This document shows, in pieces, positions 36,639 through 46,119 of a DNA stretch of 64,000 nt. The position numbers and the translations under genes were made by a program. Where the stretch lies: NCBI RefSeq assembly GCF_002198735.1, contig NZ_MWLO01000065.1:1-64000 (forward strand), written 5' to 3'. The notes beneath the pieces were generated by a model. That model was not told where the DNA came from and ran no database searches. It saw nothing but the letters and a program-made list of their open reading frames with translations. Numbering within the stretch: the first letter of the stretch is position 1; each line of letters starts with the position of its first letter. Origin of the DNA: Ideonella sp. A 288 (lineage in GTDB: Bacteria; Pseudomonadota; Gammaproteobacteria; Burkholderiales; Burkholderiaceae_C).

Positions 36639-37621
36639 CCTTGCGTGTCGAGCTTGCCATCGAGCACTGGCCGCTGCTGGAGCCCTTCGAGATCGCCCGT
36701 GAGGTGATGCACGACCTGCCCCTGATCGCGCTCAAACTGAGCGACAACGCAGAGCGTACGGGCTGCGCCGAAGCGGCAGGCGTGGACTACGACGGCGAAA
36801 CGCTGGCATCGATGGCAGCGCAGATCGATTCGGTGGCCGCGCATCTGCGCGACGACCTCAGCGGAGCAGATCTGCTGAGGCTGATGCCAGCCGGCGGCGC
36901 ACGTAACGCGCTCGACTGCGCGCTGTGGGACCTGCGGGCCAAGCAGGCCGACGTCCCGGCCTGGGTCTCGGCCGGCCTGCCGGCGCCCAAGCCCGTGATC
37001 ACGGCCTTCACCCTCGGGCTGGGCAGCCCCGACGACGTTCGACGCAGAGCCCGTGCGGCGCGCGGTCTGCCGCTGATCAAGCTGAAGCTCGACGCGCACC
37101 GCCATCTCGAGCTCTTGCGCATCGTTCGCGACGAATTGCCCGACGCCCGCATCCTGGTCGATGCCAATCAATCGTGGACGGCCAGGCTGCTGTCGGAGCT
37201 GATGGACGGGTTGATTGCAGCAGGCGTCGAGCTCATCGAGCAGCCCCTGCCGCGTGGCGAGGATGCTGCCCTGGCGGGCCTGCGTTCGCCGATCCCGATC
37301 TGCGCCGACGAGTCCTGTACCGATCGGTCTTCTTTGCCCGCCCTGCAAGGCCGCTATCAGGTCGTGAACATCAAGCTCGACAAGTGCGGTGGTTTCACCG
37401 AGGCGCTGGCCTTGGCGCACGAGGCGCGGTCGCTGGGGTTCGAACTGATGGTGGGCAACATGTGCGGTACCTCCTTGGGCATGGCACCCGCCTTCCTGGT
37501 GGCCCAGTTCGCCCGGTGGGCCGATCTCGACGGACCTTTGCTGCAGGTGGGCGACCGCGCTGCGGCCATGACCTTCCACCTGGGCATCGTGCAGCCGCCT
37601 GAGACCGCCTTGTGGGGTTGA
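36635..37621 (+). CDS. dgcA: Enolase-superfamily epimerase, N-acetyl-D-glutamate racemase type
   Basis: A 328-aa member of the muconate-lactonising/dipeptide-epimerase branch. Catalytic Lys149-x-Lys151 (IKLKLD), metal ligands Asp176 (VDANQSW), Glu202 (IEQPLP) and Asp225 (ADES), and second-face Lys in NIKLDKCGG (247-250). All residues for 1,1-proton transfer are present. Next to dgcN it should racemise N-acetyl-D-glutamate to the L-form; dipeptide epimerase activity is the alternative. Confidence 0.88.
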   Translation: MTLRVELAIEHWPLLEPFEIAREVMHDLPLIALKLSDNAERTGCAEAAGVDYDGETLASMAAQIDSVAAHLRDDLSGADLLRLMPAGGARNALDCALWDLRAKQADVPAWVSAGLPAPKPVITAFTLGLGSPDDVRRRARAARGLPLIKLKLDAHRHLELLRIVRDELPDARILVDANQSWTARLLSELMDGLIAAGVELIEQPLPRGEDAALAGLRSPIPICADESCTDRSSLPALQGRYQVVNIKLDKCGGFTEALALAHEARSLGFELMVGNMCGTSLGMAPAFLVAQFARWADLDGPLLQVGDRAAAMTFHLGIVQPPETALWG

Positions 37622-37671
37622 CCGCGCAGATGCAAGACGACCCCTCACCCACCCCCATCAGGAAGCACCCA

Positions 37672-38565
37672 ATGGAACCTGCCGAGAGCACAGCGCCCAC
37701 CGCCGAGATGGCCCTGAACGCCCGAGTGATCGATTTCACCTCGAAGGTCAACGGCCGTGCCTATCGGCTGTTTGTCTCCATCCCCACGCGGCGGCCGACA
37801 CCGCCCGAGGGGCATGCGGTGCTTTACCTGATCGACGGCAACCTGCACTTCGGCATCGCCGTCGACACAGCCCGCATCCAGGCCTGCTGGCCCGATGTCA
37901 TCGACCCTGTCGTCGTGGGCATCGGCTACCCCACCGACAGTGTCAGCACCGCGCTGGACCTGCGCATGATCGACCTGACGACGCCGATCTCCGAAGAACG
38001 GTTGAAGAAGGGTTTCATCGCGAAGATGCCTCGGCCATCCGAAGGTTTTGGCGGCATGGACCACTACTTTCGCGTCATCGAGGAAGAGGTCAAGCCGCGT
38101 GTCGAGGCGTTGGTGGCCATCAACCGGCAGGACCAGGTGCTGATGGGCCATTCGCTGGGCGGGCTGACGACGCTGCATGCGTTGTTCCGCCACACCGCGT
38201 CGTTCCAGCAGTTCGTGGCCATCAGCCCATCCATTTGGTACAACGACCGTGCGGTGCTGGCGAACGAGGCCGGCTTCAGTGACCGGGTCCGGTCGGGGCA
38301 GGTCAAGGCCCGCGCGTTGATCACGGTGGGCGCGCTGGAGTCCACGTTTCGCTTTGTCCCCGGACTTCCCGCTGGCGAGCAAGACTTCCGCGACATGACC
38401 GAAGAGTGCCGCATGGTGCCCAACACGGTCGAGCTCGGCGCCAGGCTCGCAGCGCTCGCATCGCCCGGCTTCCATGTGGAAACCGTGGTGCACGAGGGCG
38501 ACGACCACAACATGGTGCCGCCCGCAGGCATCGCGCGCGGCGTGCGCTTCGCCTTTCGGCGATAG
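37672..38565 (+). CDS. Alpha/beta-hydrolase esterase (IroE/Fes-like)
   Basis: A 297-aa putative esterase of the Esterase_D/IroE type. Nucleophile elbow GHSLGG (about 157-162), downstream acid region near VGALEST and a late His in EGDDHNMVPP. Family members hydrolyse esters or amides of siderophores and other conjugates. The start is ATG 37672 with AGGAAG six bases upstream; the frame is open from 37612. Third gene of the dgc operon, 50 bp after dgcA. No convincing signal peptide. Confidence 0.85.
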   Translation: MEPAESTAPTAEMALNARVIDFTSKVNGRAYRLFVSIPTRRPTPPEGHAVLYLIDGNLHFGIAVDTARIQACWPDVIDPVVVGIGYPTDSVSTALDLRMIDLTTPISEERLKKGFIAKMPRPSEGFGGMDHYFRVIEEEVKPRVEALVAINRQDQVLMGHSLGGLTTLHALFRHTASFQQFVAISPSIWYNDRAVLANEAGFSDRVRSGQVKARALITVGALESTFRFVPGLPAGEQDFRDMTEECRMVPNTVELGARLAALASPGFHVETVVHEGDDHNMVPPAGIARGVRFAFRR

Positions 38566-38603
38566 ACGCGGCGCTGCCGGGAACCGAATGCCGAGAGGTC
38601 TGA

Positions 38604-40103
38604 ATGAGCCCGTCGCCTGCCTACGACGCCCTGGTGGCACACCACCGACGCGTGCATGACCTGGAGCATCTGCAGGCCATCGCCACGTGGGACCGAATGA
38701 CCCACATGCCGCCCGCAGGCGGACCCGCTCGCGCGGCCGCTCAGGCGGCGCTTGCCGTGTTGATCAAGCAGTTGCAGGCCGATCCCACCCTCGCCCGGCA
38801 GTTCGAGGCCGCCGCTGACGAGCCCTTGCTGGGCGATGCGGCACTGAACTTCGCGCGCATGCGACAGGCGCGTCGCATCGAAGCCGCGATTCCCGCGGCC
38901 CTGGCCGAACGCCGTGAACTCGCCACTGGTGCGGCCATGCAGGCCTGGGGCCGCGCCCGGCAGGACGACAACTGGGACACCTTTGCCGACGCGTGGGCGC
39001 CGGTGGTGGCCGTGACGCGCGAATCGGCCACGCGGCTGGGCGATGCCTTGGGTCTGCAGCCCATGGACGCCTTGCTGGAGCGTTGGGAGCCGGGCCTGCG
39101 CATGGCTCGGGTCAACGCCTTGTTTGGGCAAGTTCAGGGGTGGCTGCCGCCGCTGCTTGAACAGGCCTTGGTTGCGCAGGCCAACTCGCCGCAGCCGTTG
39201 GAGCCTGTCGGCCCTTTTCCAGCGTCAGCGCAGCAACGGCTGTGCGAACAGGTGATGGCCTTGCTCGGCTTCGACTTCGATGCCGGCCGCCTGGACACCA
39301 CGCAGCACCCCTTCACCGGTGGCGTGCCCGAAGACGTGCGGACGGCCACCCGTTTCGACGAGGCCAACTTCCTGCCGGCCCTGGTCGGCACCATTCACGA
39401 GACGGGGCATGCGCGTTACCAACAGAACCTGCCACGGGCCTGGCTGGGCCAGCCGCTGGCCGGGCCACACTCGGCCGCCCTGCACGAAGGCCAGGCGTTG
39501 ATCTTCGAGCGCCAGCTGGCGCCCGAGCCCGCCTTCTGCCAGCTGCTGGCGCCGCTGCTGCACCAGGCCTTTGGTCCTCAGCCCGCGTTCGAGCCGGGCA
39601 ACCTGACGCGGCTGCTGCAACGCATCCGGCCCGGCCCCATCCGCGTTGCGGCCGACGAGTTGACCTACCCACTGCACGTCATCGTTCGCGTCGACATCGA
39701 GCAGGCTCTGGTGGCGGGCGAGATCGGGGTGGGTGACGTGCCCGCCTGGTGGCACGAGCGCATGCAAGCTCTGCTGGGCGTGGGACCGCAGGCCGCTTTC
39801 AGCCAAGGCCCCTTGCAAGACCCGCACTGGGTGCACGGCATGTTCGGCTACTTCCCGGCCTACCTGCTGGGTGCCATGGTGGCGGCGCAGTGTTTCGACG
39901 CCCTGCGGCGTGAAGTGCCAGACCTGCCAGACCAGGTGGCGGGCGGCAACTGCAGGCCCATCGGTGATTGGCTCGCCCCGCGCATCTGGCAACAGGGTGC
40001 GCGCCACGATCTGGATGCCATGTTGAAACAAGCCACCGGCAAACCCTTGTCCGCCACCGCACTGCGTGAGCAACTGGAGCAGCGCCATGGCCGCCTCCAC
40101 TGA
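38604..40103 (+). CDS. M32 metallocarboxypeptidase (Taq type)
   Basis: A 499-aa carboxypeptidase. Zinc motif HETGH at His265-His269, with the family signature DLEHLQAIATWDRMTHMPPAGGPAR at the N-terminus and conserved GPFP-, TQHPF- and R-I-rich blocks. M32 enzymes release C-terminal residues from short peptides with broad specificity in the cytoplasm. 38 bp after the esterase gene; its last 17 bp overlap the MFS gene, so both are translated together. Confidence 0.93.
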   Translation: MSPSPAYDALVAHHRRVHDLEHLQAIATWDRMTHMPPAGGPARAAAQAALAVLIKQLQADPTLARQFEAAADEPLLGDAALNFARMRQARRIEAAIPAALAERRELATGAAMQAWGRARQDDNWDTFADAWAPVVAVTRESATRLGDALGLQPMDALLERWEPGLRMARVNALFGQVQGWLPPLLEQALVAQANSPQPLEPVGPFPASAQQRLCEQVMALLGFDFDAGRLDTTQHPFTGGVPEDVRTATRFDEANFLPALVGTIHETGHARYQQNLPRAWLGQPLAGPHSAALHEGQALIFERQLAPEPAFCQLLAPLLHQAFGPQPAFEPGNLTRLLQRIRPGPIRVAADELTYPLHVIVRVDIEQALVAGEIGVGDVPAWWHERMQALLGVGPQAAFSQGPLQDPHWVHGMFGYFPAYLLGAMVAAQCFDALRREVPDLPDQVAGGNCRPIGDWLAPRIWQQGARHDLDAMLKQATGKPLSATALREQLEQRHGRLH

Positions 40104-41457
40104 GGCCGCAGTACCACTGCCAGAGGGCGCTGCCGCCGAGCGGGCGCCGATGTCCGCATGGGTCAGCCTGCTGGTGCTGGTGGCCTTGGGCCTGTACACC
40201 TACATGGACCGGCAGATCTTCGGATTGCAGGCCGAGCCCTTGCGCAAGGCGCTGGGGCTGTCTGACTTGCAGTTCGGCCTGTTGCAGGGGGTCAGTGTGG
40301 CCCTGTTCGCGGCCGTGGTCGGCTACCCCATCGCGTGGTTGTCAGACCGCTTTGACCGCCGCACGGTGCTGGCCGGCTGCATCGCCACCTGGAGCCTGGC
40401 CGTTGGTGCCTGCGGCCTGGCGCGTGACTTCAACGAACTGTTTGTCACCAGTGCCTTGGTGGGCGCGGCCGAGGCCGGCTTGCTGCCGATCGCCTATGCC
40501 TTGATTCCTGAACTGTTCCGCGGCGGCCAGCGGCAGTTGGCCAACTCCTTGTTCATCGTCACCGGGCGCTTGGTGGTGGGTCTGGTCATTGCGATGTGCG
40601 GGTGGATGATCCACGCCATTGACCTCTGGCGGCCGCTGCTGCCCGACGTGCTGCAGGCCTTGCCGACCTGGCGACTGGCATTCTTTGCCACGGCCCTGCC
40701 GGGCATCGTGTTCGTGCCGATGATCCTGTTGCTGCCCATCAACAAGCGTGGGCCGGCCCGACCGCCCCCGGGTGCCGCGACGGCTGTGCAAGCCAAGCAG
40801 CCGTCGGTCTGGCCGTTCTTGCGCAGCCAGCGTTTCTCGTTTGCCACCTTCATGTTGTCGGTGGGCTTGCTGGTGTTCGGCTTTGGCGCCACCGGCGCCT
40901 TCATCCCCGTGGTGGCCATGCGCCAGATGGGCGTGACATCGCTGGACCTGGGCAATGCGATGGGCATCGCCACGTTCGTGTCATCGGCCGTGGGGTTGTT
41001 GATCGCCAATGTGGGCATGAAGTGGCTGACACCTCGGCTGGGCCCGATGTTGCCCGTGCGGGTTCTGGCCTTCGCCGCGGCAGCCAGCGGTGTCTTTGCC
41101 GCAACGCTCTACTTGGCGAGGACGCCGGTGGAGCTGTTCACACTGATGGCCTTGCACCACACCTTCCTGATGGCCGGCACGATGGTCTTCCCCACGGCAC
41201 TTCAAGAGATGACGCCGCAACCTATGCGTGCGCGCCTGATTTCGCTGGTCATCATGTTCAACATGGTGCTGGGTTCCCTGAGCCCCGCCGTGGTGGGCGC
41301 CATCTCCGACGCCCTGAAGTCGCGTCCCGATGGCCTGATGCTGGCGATGACGGCCACATCCACGACCGCCCTGATGTTGGCCGCTGGATTGATGCTGCTC
41401 TGCGGCCGTGGCTATGTGCAGACCACACGCGCAGCGCGCGCCGTGGAGGCGGGCTGA
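40087..41457 (+). CDS. MFS transporter 1
   Basis: A 456-aa major facilitator with about 12 membrane segments. The A-motif-like loop between helices 2 and 3 is WLSDRFDRRTV. A YMDRQIFGL segment in helix 1 is like the Spns/sugar-phosphate-type MFS group. Substrate probably a peptide, amino acid or its conjugate, judged from the operon only. It begins inside the M32 gene. Confidence 0.88.
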   Translation: MAASTEAAVPLPEGAAAERAPMSAWVSLLVLVALGLYTYMDRQIFGLQAEPLRKALGLSDLQFGLLQGVSVALFAAVVGYPIAWLSDRFDRRTVLAGCIATWSLAVGACGLARDFNELFVTSALVGAAEAGLLPIAYALIPELFRGGQRQLANSLFIVTGRLVVGLVIAMCGWMIHAIDLWRPLLPDVLQALPTWRLAFFATALPGIVFVPMILLLPINKRGPARPPPGAATAVQAKQPSVWPFLRSQRFSFATFMLSVGLLVFGFGATGAFIPVVAMRQMGVTSLDLGNAMGIATFVSSAVGLLIANVGMKWLTPRLGPMLPVRVLAFAAAASGVFAATLYLARTPVELFTLMALHHTFLMAGTMVFPTALQEMTPQPMRARLISLVIMFNMVLGSLSPAVVGAISDALKSRPDGLMLAMTATSTTALMLAAGLMLLCGRGYVQTTRAARAVEAG

Positions 41458-41541
41458 GCATCCGCCTGCGCGCTTGAAGTGGCGCAGAAGCCCTGCTGCA
41501 TTGCGCCGCGGGGCGTCTTGGCCTTCAGTCTTCGGCGGGTC

Positions 41542-42231
41542 CTACCCAAGCCATTGCGCAATAGCGGTCAGCGGCTTCTTGATGCCACCGTGCACCGGCA
41601 CCTGGCAGCCCGCCTTCGGGTAGCCCACGACGAGCAGGATGATCGGTTTCTCTGAACTCGGCCGGCCACACAGCTTGTTGAGAAAGCTCATCGGGTTGGG
41701 CGTGTGCGTCAGCGTCGCCAACCCGGCGTGGTGCAGTGCGGCGATCAGGAAGCCCGAGGCGATGCCCACCGACTCGGGCACGTAGTAGTGGCTGAACTTC
41801 TCACCATCCGGATGCACGCCGTACTTCTGCGCAAAGATGGCGATCAGCACCGGCGCCTCTTCCAGGAAGGGCTTGTTCGAGTCGGTGCCCAGCGGCGCCA
41901 GTGCGTCCAGCCATTCCTGCGGCGCGCGTTCGTTGTAGAAGCTGCGCTCCTCGACCTCGGCCGCCTCGCGCACGCGACGCTTGTGCTCGGGGTCGGTGAT
42001 GACGCTGAAGAACCAGGGCTGCTGGTTGGCGCCCGATGGCGCGGTGCCAGCGGCCAGAAGGCAGTGTTCGATGACCTCGCGCGGCACGGGCCGGCTGTCG
42101 AAGTCGCGCACCGTACGGCGGCGCTGCAGATCGGCATGGAAGGCGCGTGCGCGCTCCACCATCTCTGGTTGCGGGTACTCGCGGTAGGCGGGCAGCGGCT
42201 CCAGGATGTACGGGTCAGGGTTGCGGGTCAT
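41542..42231 (-). CDS. Nitroreductase-fold flavoprotein, iodotyrosine-deiodinase-like
   Basis: A 229-aa FMN enzyme. [14 protein letters not shown] and [12 protein letters not shown] are nitroreductase FMN-binding blocks. The middle part [41 protein letters not shown], with [27 protein letters not shown] and [17 protein letters not shown], follows the layout of iodotyrosine deiodinase (IYD), which reductively dehalogenates halotyrosines. BluB is a more distant alternative. Last gene of the eight-gene minus operon; start overlaps the M3 stop by 4 bp. Confidence 0.85.
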   Translation of the reverse strand: MTRNPDPYILEPLPAYREYPQPEMVERARAFHADLQRRRTVRDFDSRPVPREVIEHCLLAAGTAPSGANQQPWFFSVITDPEHKRRVREAAEVEERSFYNERAPQEWLDALAPLGTDSNKPFLEEAPVLIAIFAQKYGVHPDGEKFSHYYVPESVGIASGFLIAALHHAGLATLTHTPNPMSFLNKLCGRPSSEKPIILLVVGYPKAGCQVPVHGGIKKPLTAIAQWLG

Positions 42232-44339
42232 GTCTTTGGCATTTCGGCAGGGAGCTGCAACCCGAATCGCCGGTGCAGCGGCGTCGGGTCGGGGTCATGG
42301 CCGGCGAAGCTGCGGAACGCCTGGTCGGCCGGCACGCGGTGGCCCACGCTCAGGATGTGGTCGATCCACCGCTTGGACGTGGCTGCATCGTAGATGCCGC
42401 CGGGCGAAAGCTCGAAGGCTTGCACCGCATCGGCCGCCATCACATCGGCCCACAGGTACGCGTACAGCCCGGCCGCATAGGCACCGATGAAGACATGGAA
42501 GTTGTGCGTCACGCGCATGATCAGGTCCCAGGCCTCGGGCATGCCCAGTTCGGCCAGCGTATCGTTCTCCACCTGCACCGGGTCGATCGGCTGGCCGCTG
42601 CCATCAGCCCGCAGATGCAGCCGCATGTCGACGATGGCCGGCAGCAGGAAGTCGGGGTTCAGGCTGAAGATGCGGTCGTACTTCAGGCCCTGTTCGATGC
42701 GGTCGACCAACTGCGGCGCAATCGGCTCGCCGGTGACATGGTGGCGCGCAAAGCGGGCCAGCAGTTCGCGGTCGCGCAGCCAGCGTTCGTTGATGAGCGC
42801 CGGCAGTTCGACGAAGTCCCAGGCCACATGCTGGCTGCCCAATGACCGGTACGCGGAGGTGCAATGCAGCATGTGCAGCGCATGGCCGAACTCGTGGAAG
42901 AAGACGTTGGCGTACTCCCAGGGCAGCAGCGCGGGCTGGCCTTTGTCCATGTCAGGCGGCGGTGGGAATGTGGAGTACACGCCTGAGATCGGCAGCACGC
43001 GGCCGCGGAAGTGCTCGGCCTCGCGGTACTGGGTCTGGTAAGAGCCGTGCGCCTTGCCAGGGCGGTTGAACAGGTCGAAGTAGATGACGCCGATGACCTC
43101 GTCGCCGCGGCTGACCTCAAAGACGCGCACCGTGGGGTGGATGAGTGGCGCGCCTTCGATGGCCTTGAAGGCCAGACCGTGCACGCGGCCCGCGGCCCAG
43201 AACATGGCCTGCAGTACGGCATCCAGTGGGAAATGCGCCTTCACAGCGTCGCCGTCGAGGCCGAAGCGTTCGCGGCGCAGCCTTTCGGCGTAGAACTGCC
43301 GGTCCCAGGGGGCCAGTCGGATGCCAGCCCCTTCGCGGTCGGCCAGGGCCTGATAGTCCGCGATCTGCGCCAGCGCGCGCGGCTTCACGCTGGCCCAGGT
43401 GCGATGCAGCAGGGCCAGTGAGGTTTCAGGCGTGCCAGCCATGCGGTCGGCCAGCGCCAGGTGCGCGTAGCTCGGGTAGCCCATCAGGCGCGCCAGTTCG
43501 CCGCGCAGTTGCAGGATCTCGGTGGCCACGGGCTTGTTGTCCTGGGGACCGGTGTTGTCGCCGCGGTTCGTCCACATGCGCCAGACCTGTTCGCGCAGGT
43601 CACGCCGGGTGCACAGCGTCAGAAATGGCCACACGGCGCCGCGCGCATTTGGAATGGCCCATTGGCCCGGCCGGCCCCTCTCGGCCGCAGCCGTTGCGGC
43701 GGCGGCGCGCAGCGCATCGGGCAAGCCGTCCAGCCCTGACTCGTCACCGATGAAGACGACTTGCTCGCCGGCCTCTTCGATCAGGTTCTGGTTGTAACGC
43801 GAAGACAGGGTGGCCAGACGCCCGTTGATGGCTGCCAACCGCGCCTTGGCCGCAGGCGCCAACCCGGCGCCAAGGCGCTGCAGGCGCTTGCGCAAGACTT
43901 CTACCAGCCGTTGCTGCTCGAGCGACAGGCCAGCCTGCATGCGCTTGTCCCACACGGCGTTCAGCCTCGTGTACAGACGCTCGTCGTGCGCGATTTCGTT
44001 GTCCAGCGCTGCCAGCATGGGCGCAATGCGCCGCGTGACCGCGGGCATGTCGCCCAGGCTCAGGCTGTTCGCGTGCACCTGGTAGACGCACAGCACCCGG
44101 CGCAGGGCACAGCCACAGGCTTCCAGGGCCTCGGCCGTGTTCTCGAAGGTGGGCGGTGCGGTGCTCGACACAATGGCCTGCACCTCGGCACGCTTCATCT
44201 CTATCGCCGCGCGCACGGCATCTTCGATGGCGGCAGGGCTGACACCTTCCAGCGGCGGCAGGCCGCCATAGGGGCCGGGCCAGGGGGCAAGCAGGGCCTG
44301 GGCGTCGGCCGAGACGGTTGCGTTCGGTTCCATCGTCAT
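42228..44339 (-). CDS. M3 oligopeptidase (thimet/Dcp family)
   Basis: A 703-aa zinc oligopeptidase. HEFGH at His482-His486 with the family pattern [14 protein letters not shown], and downstream [10 protein letters not shown] providing the third ligand region. M3 enzymes cleave peptides up to about 20 residues in the cytoplasm. Start ATG 44339 overlaps the upstream gene stop by 4 bp; a long open frame further upstream is not coding. Codon use and spacing tie it to the neighbouring hydrolases. Confidence 0.93.
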   Translation of the reverse strand: MTMEPNATVSADAQALLAPWPGPYGGLPPLEGVSPAAIEDAVRAAIEMKRAEVQAIVSSTAPPTFENTAEALEACGCALRRVLCVYQVHANSLSLGDMPAVTRRIAPMLAALDNEIAHDERLYTRLNAVWDKRMQAGLSLEQQRLVEVLRKRLQRLGAGLAPAAKARLAAINGRLATLSSRYNQNLIEEAGEQVVFIGDESGLDGLPDALRAAAATAAAERGRPGQWAIPNARGAVWPFLTLCTRRDLREQVWRMWTNRGDNTGPQDNKPVATEILQLRGELARLMGYPSYAHLALADRMAGTPETSLALLHRTWASVKPRALAQIADYQALADREGAGIRLAPWDRQFYAERLRRERFGLDGDAVKAHFPLDAVLQAMFWAAGRVHGLAFKAIEGAPLIHPTVRVFEVSRGDEVIGVIYFDLFNRPGKAHGSYQTQYREAEHFRGRVLPISGVYSTFPPPPDMDKGQPALLPWEYANVFFHEFGHALHMLHCTSAYRSLGSQHVAWDFVELPALINERWLRDRELLARFARHHVTGEPIAPQLVDRIEQGLKYDRIFSLNPDFLLPAIVDMRLHLRADGSGQPIDPVQVENDTLAELGMPEAWDLIMRVTHNFHVFIGAYAAGLYAYLWADVMAADAVQAFELSPGGIYDAATSKRWIDHILSVGHRVPADQAFRSFAGHDPDPTPLHRRFGLQLPAEMPKT

Positions 44340-45355
44340 TCGATCGCAGTTCGCATCATCGCGCGTGCCAGGCCGCTGGCCATCCTCTCGCGCAGGTCGG
44401 CATCGGGCGCCTGCTGGCCGAGCCGCACCAGGATCAGAGCCAGTGACGGCACGACCATCAGCACGCGATTCTCCGAGCCGAGGGCAAACAGGGCATCGGC
44501 CGGCGCGGTCGGCACCAGGCTGCCGTCGCCCTGACCGCGGTTCGGTACGATCCAATGCGTGCCGCCGTTGAGCCACCACAGGCGGCCGTAAGCCGGGTGC
44601 AGGGCAGTGCGGCGAAAGATCGCCGACAGTCCCGCTGAGCTGACTAGGCGTGCACCGTTCTCAGCGAGTCCGCCGTCGAGCACAAACTGGCCCAGGCGCG
44701 CCATGTCGCGCGGCGTCGTCACGAGGCCGCGCGAGTTGCCAAGGAGGGCAGCGAGTTCGTTGCTGCGCTGACACCACCCGGTGTCCACCATGCCAAGTGG
44801 TCCCGTCAACCTCGTCTGGGTCAACGCACCGATCGACTGACCTTCCGCCGCTTCGAGTACGGGCAGCATCAGCGCATAAGCCGGCGTGTTGTAGTGGTGG
44901 CGGGTACCGGCCGGCGCCTCAAAGCGAAGTGAGTCGTCCAGGCCCGAGCACATTTCGAGCAGGTGCCGCACGACGATCGCAAGCTCCTGCGCTGGGTCTG
45001 CATGCGACCAGCCGCGGCCGACGTAGTTCGATACCGGCTGTTCCAGGTCGAGCCGGCCATCGTCAACCGCGATCGCGGCCAACAGCGCGACCAGGCTCTT
45101 CTGCTGCGAAGCCACGTCTTCGCGCAGAGCGCCGTCGCACGCAGTGCCATGCAGGTAGCGCCGCTCGAACACGTCGCTGCCGGCGGCCACCGGCCAGTTC
45201 CGTTCGAGCACCGTGCGACGGTTCTCCAGCACGAGCAGGCCGGTCGTGCGCTGGCTCTCGCAGTACGACGCCAGGTCGCCGAGGGCGGCTTGATCCCAGG
45301 CCATTGCGCCAGCAACGCCCGGCTGTTCCAAAGGTGTTGAGCTTGACGGTTTCAC
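44336..45355 (-). CDS. Serine hydrolase, beta-lactamase fold, second copy in the region
   Basis: A 339-aa beta-lactamase-family hydrolase. Ser83-x-x-Lys86 (SQQK) is the nucleophile motif; YNTPAY at about 155-160 fills the YxN position. It is distinct in sequence from the one at 33.5-34.8 kb. GTG 45355 is taken as start because GTGA overlaps the preceding stop, as elsewhere in the operon. The alternative ATG 45304 would remove the coupling. Cytoplasmic by absence of a signal. Confidence 0.82.
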   Translation of the reverse strand: MKPSSSTPLEQPGVAGAMAWDQAALGDLASYCESQRTTGLLVLENRRTVLERNWPVAAGSDVFERRYLHGTACDGALREDVASQQKSLVALLAAIAVDDGRLDLEQPVSNYVGRGWSHADPAQELAIVVRHLLEMCSGLDDSLRFEAPAGTRHHYNTPAYALMLPVLEAAEGQSIGALTQTRLTGPLGMVDTGWCQRSNELAALLGNSRGLVTTPRDMARLGQFVLDGGLAENGARLVSSAGLSAIFRRTALHPAYGRLWWLNGGTHWIVPNRGQGDGSLVPTAPADALFALGSENRVLMVVPSLALILVRLGQQAPDADLRERMASGLARAMMRTAIE

Positions 45356-46119
45356 GTCAGCACGGAATCGAGGAAGCTGCGCACTGGCGGCACCGCCAGC
45401 TCTGGCACCATGCACACGCCATGGCCCTGGCCCGCGATTTCGTGCACCGTCCAACCCTGCTCCTCGAGCTGCACGCGGTGCTCCCGGATGATCGACGCGA
45501 TGCGGATCGGGATGCCAGCCTCAATGAGGTCGCCTTCACCGCCGAAGAACGCCATCTTCGGGCAGGCGATGCGGGCCACGGACTCGGCCTCGGCCTCGGG
45601 CCAGTTCAGCATGCTCGCGTAGTAGGTTTCCCACTGACGGTACTGGCCCTTCGACCGCAGCACCTTGAGCGATGAAGGCTCGGGGTCGGCCTGCTTCAGC
45701 CGCGTGGCCTGCAGGATGCCCGCATAGGGCGCACCCAGCGGGGGCCAGCCGCCCAGCACCAAGGCCGTCAGCCGGTCGGTGCGCGCGGCCAGTTGAAGCC
45801 CGACGGCGGCGCCCCAGGAATAGCCCCAGTAGACGAAGCGGTCGAAGCCGGCCGCGCTGGCCACGGCCAGCAGATCGGCGCACACGCGATCGGCCGTGAG
45901 AGCTTCCGGCGCGATGTCACGGCTGCCGCCGATGCTGGGGTAGTCAACGCGCAGCACACGGTAGCGGTCGGTCAGCCGGTTCAGATAGCCGTCGAGCACC
46001 GGCTGCATCTCGCTGCCGAACAGCTCGGTGAACGAGGCCATCAGCGGCAGGCCGATGAGCAGGGGTTGGCCATGTCCCTGCACGTCGTAGAACACGCCGC
46101 TGGCCGGGTCAAGGGGCAT
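45352..46119 (-). CDS. Alpha/beta hydrolase
   Basis: A 255-aa hydrolase. Nucleophile Ser101 in GYSWG, acid Asp in GGEGDLIE and His in GQGHGV complete a triad. No closer family identified; substrate unknown. Start overlaps the DUF885 stop by 11 bp and its stop overlaps the beta-lactamase-fold gene. Confidence 0.85.
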   Translation of the reverse strand: MPLDPASGVFYDVQGHGQPLLIGLPLMASFTELFGSEMQPVLDGYLNRLTDRYRVLRVDYPSIGGSRDIAPEALTADRVCADLLAVASAAGFDRFVYWGYSWGAAVGLQLAARTDRLTALVLGGWPPLGAPYAGILQATRLKQADPEPSSLKVLRSKGQYRQWETYYASMLNWPEAEAESVARIACPKMAFFGGEGDLIEAGIPIRIASIIREHRVQLEEQGWTVHEIAGQGHGVCMVPELAVPPVRSFLDSVLT

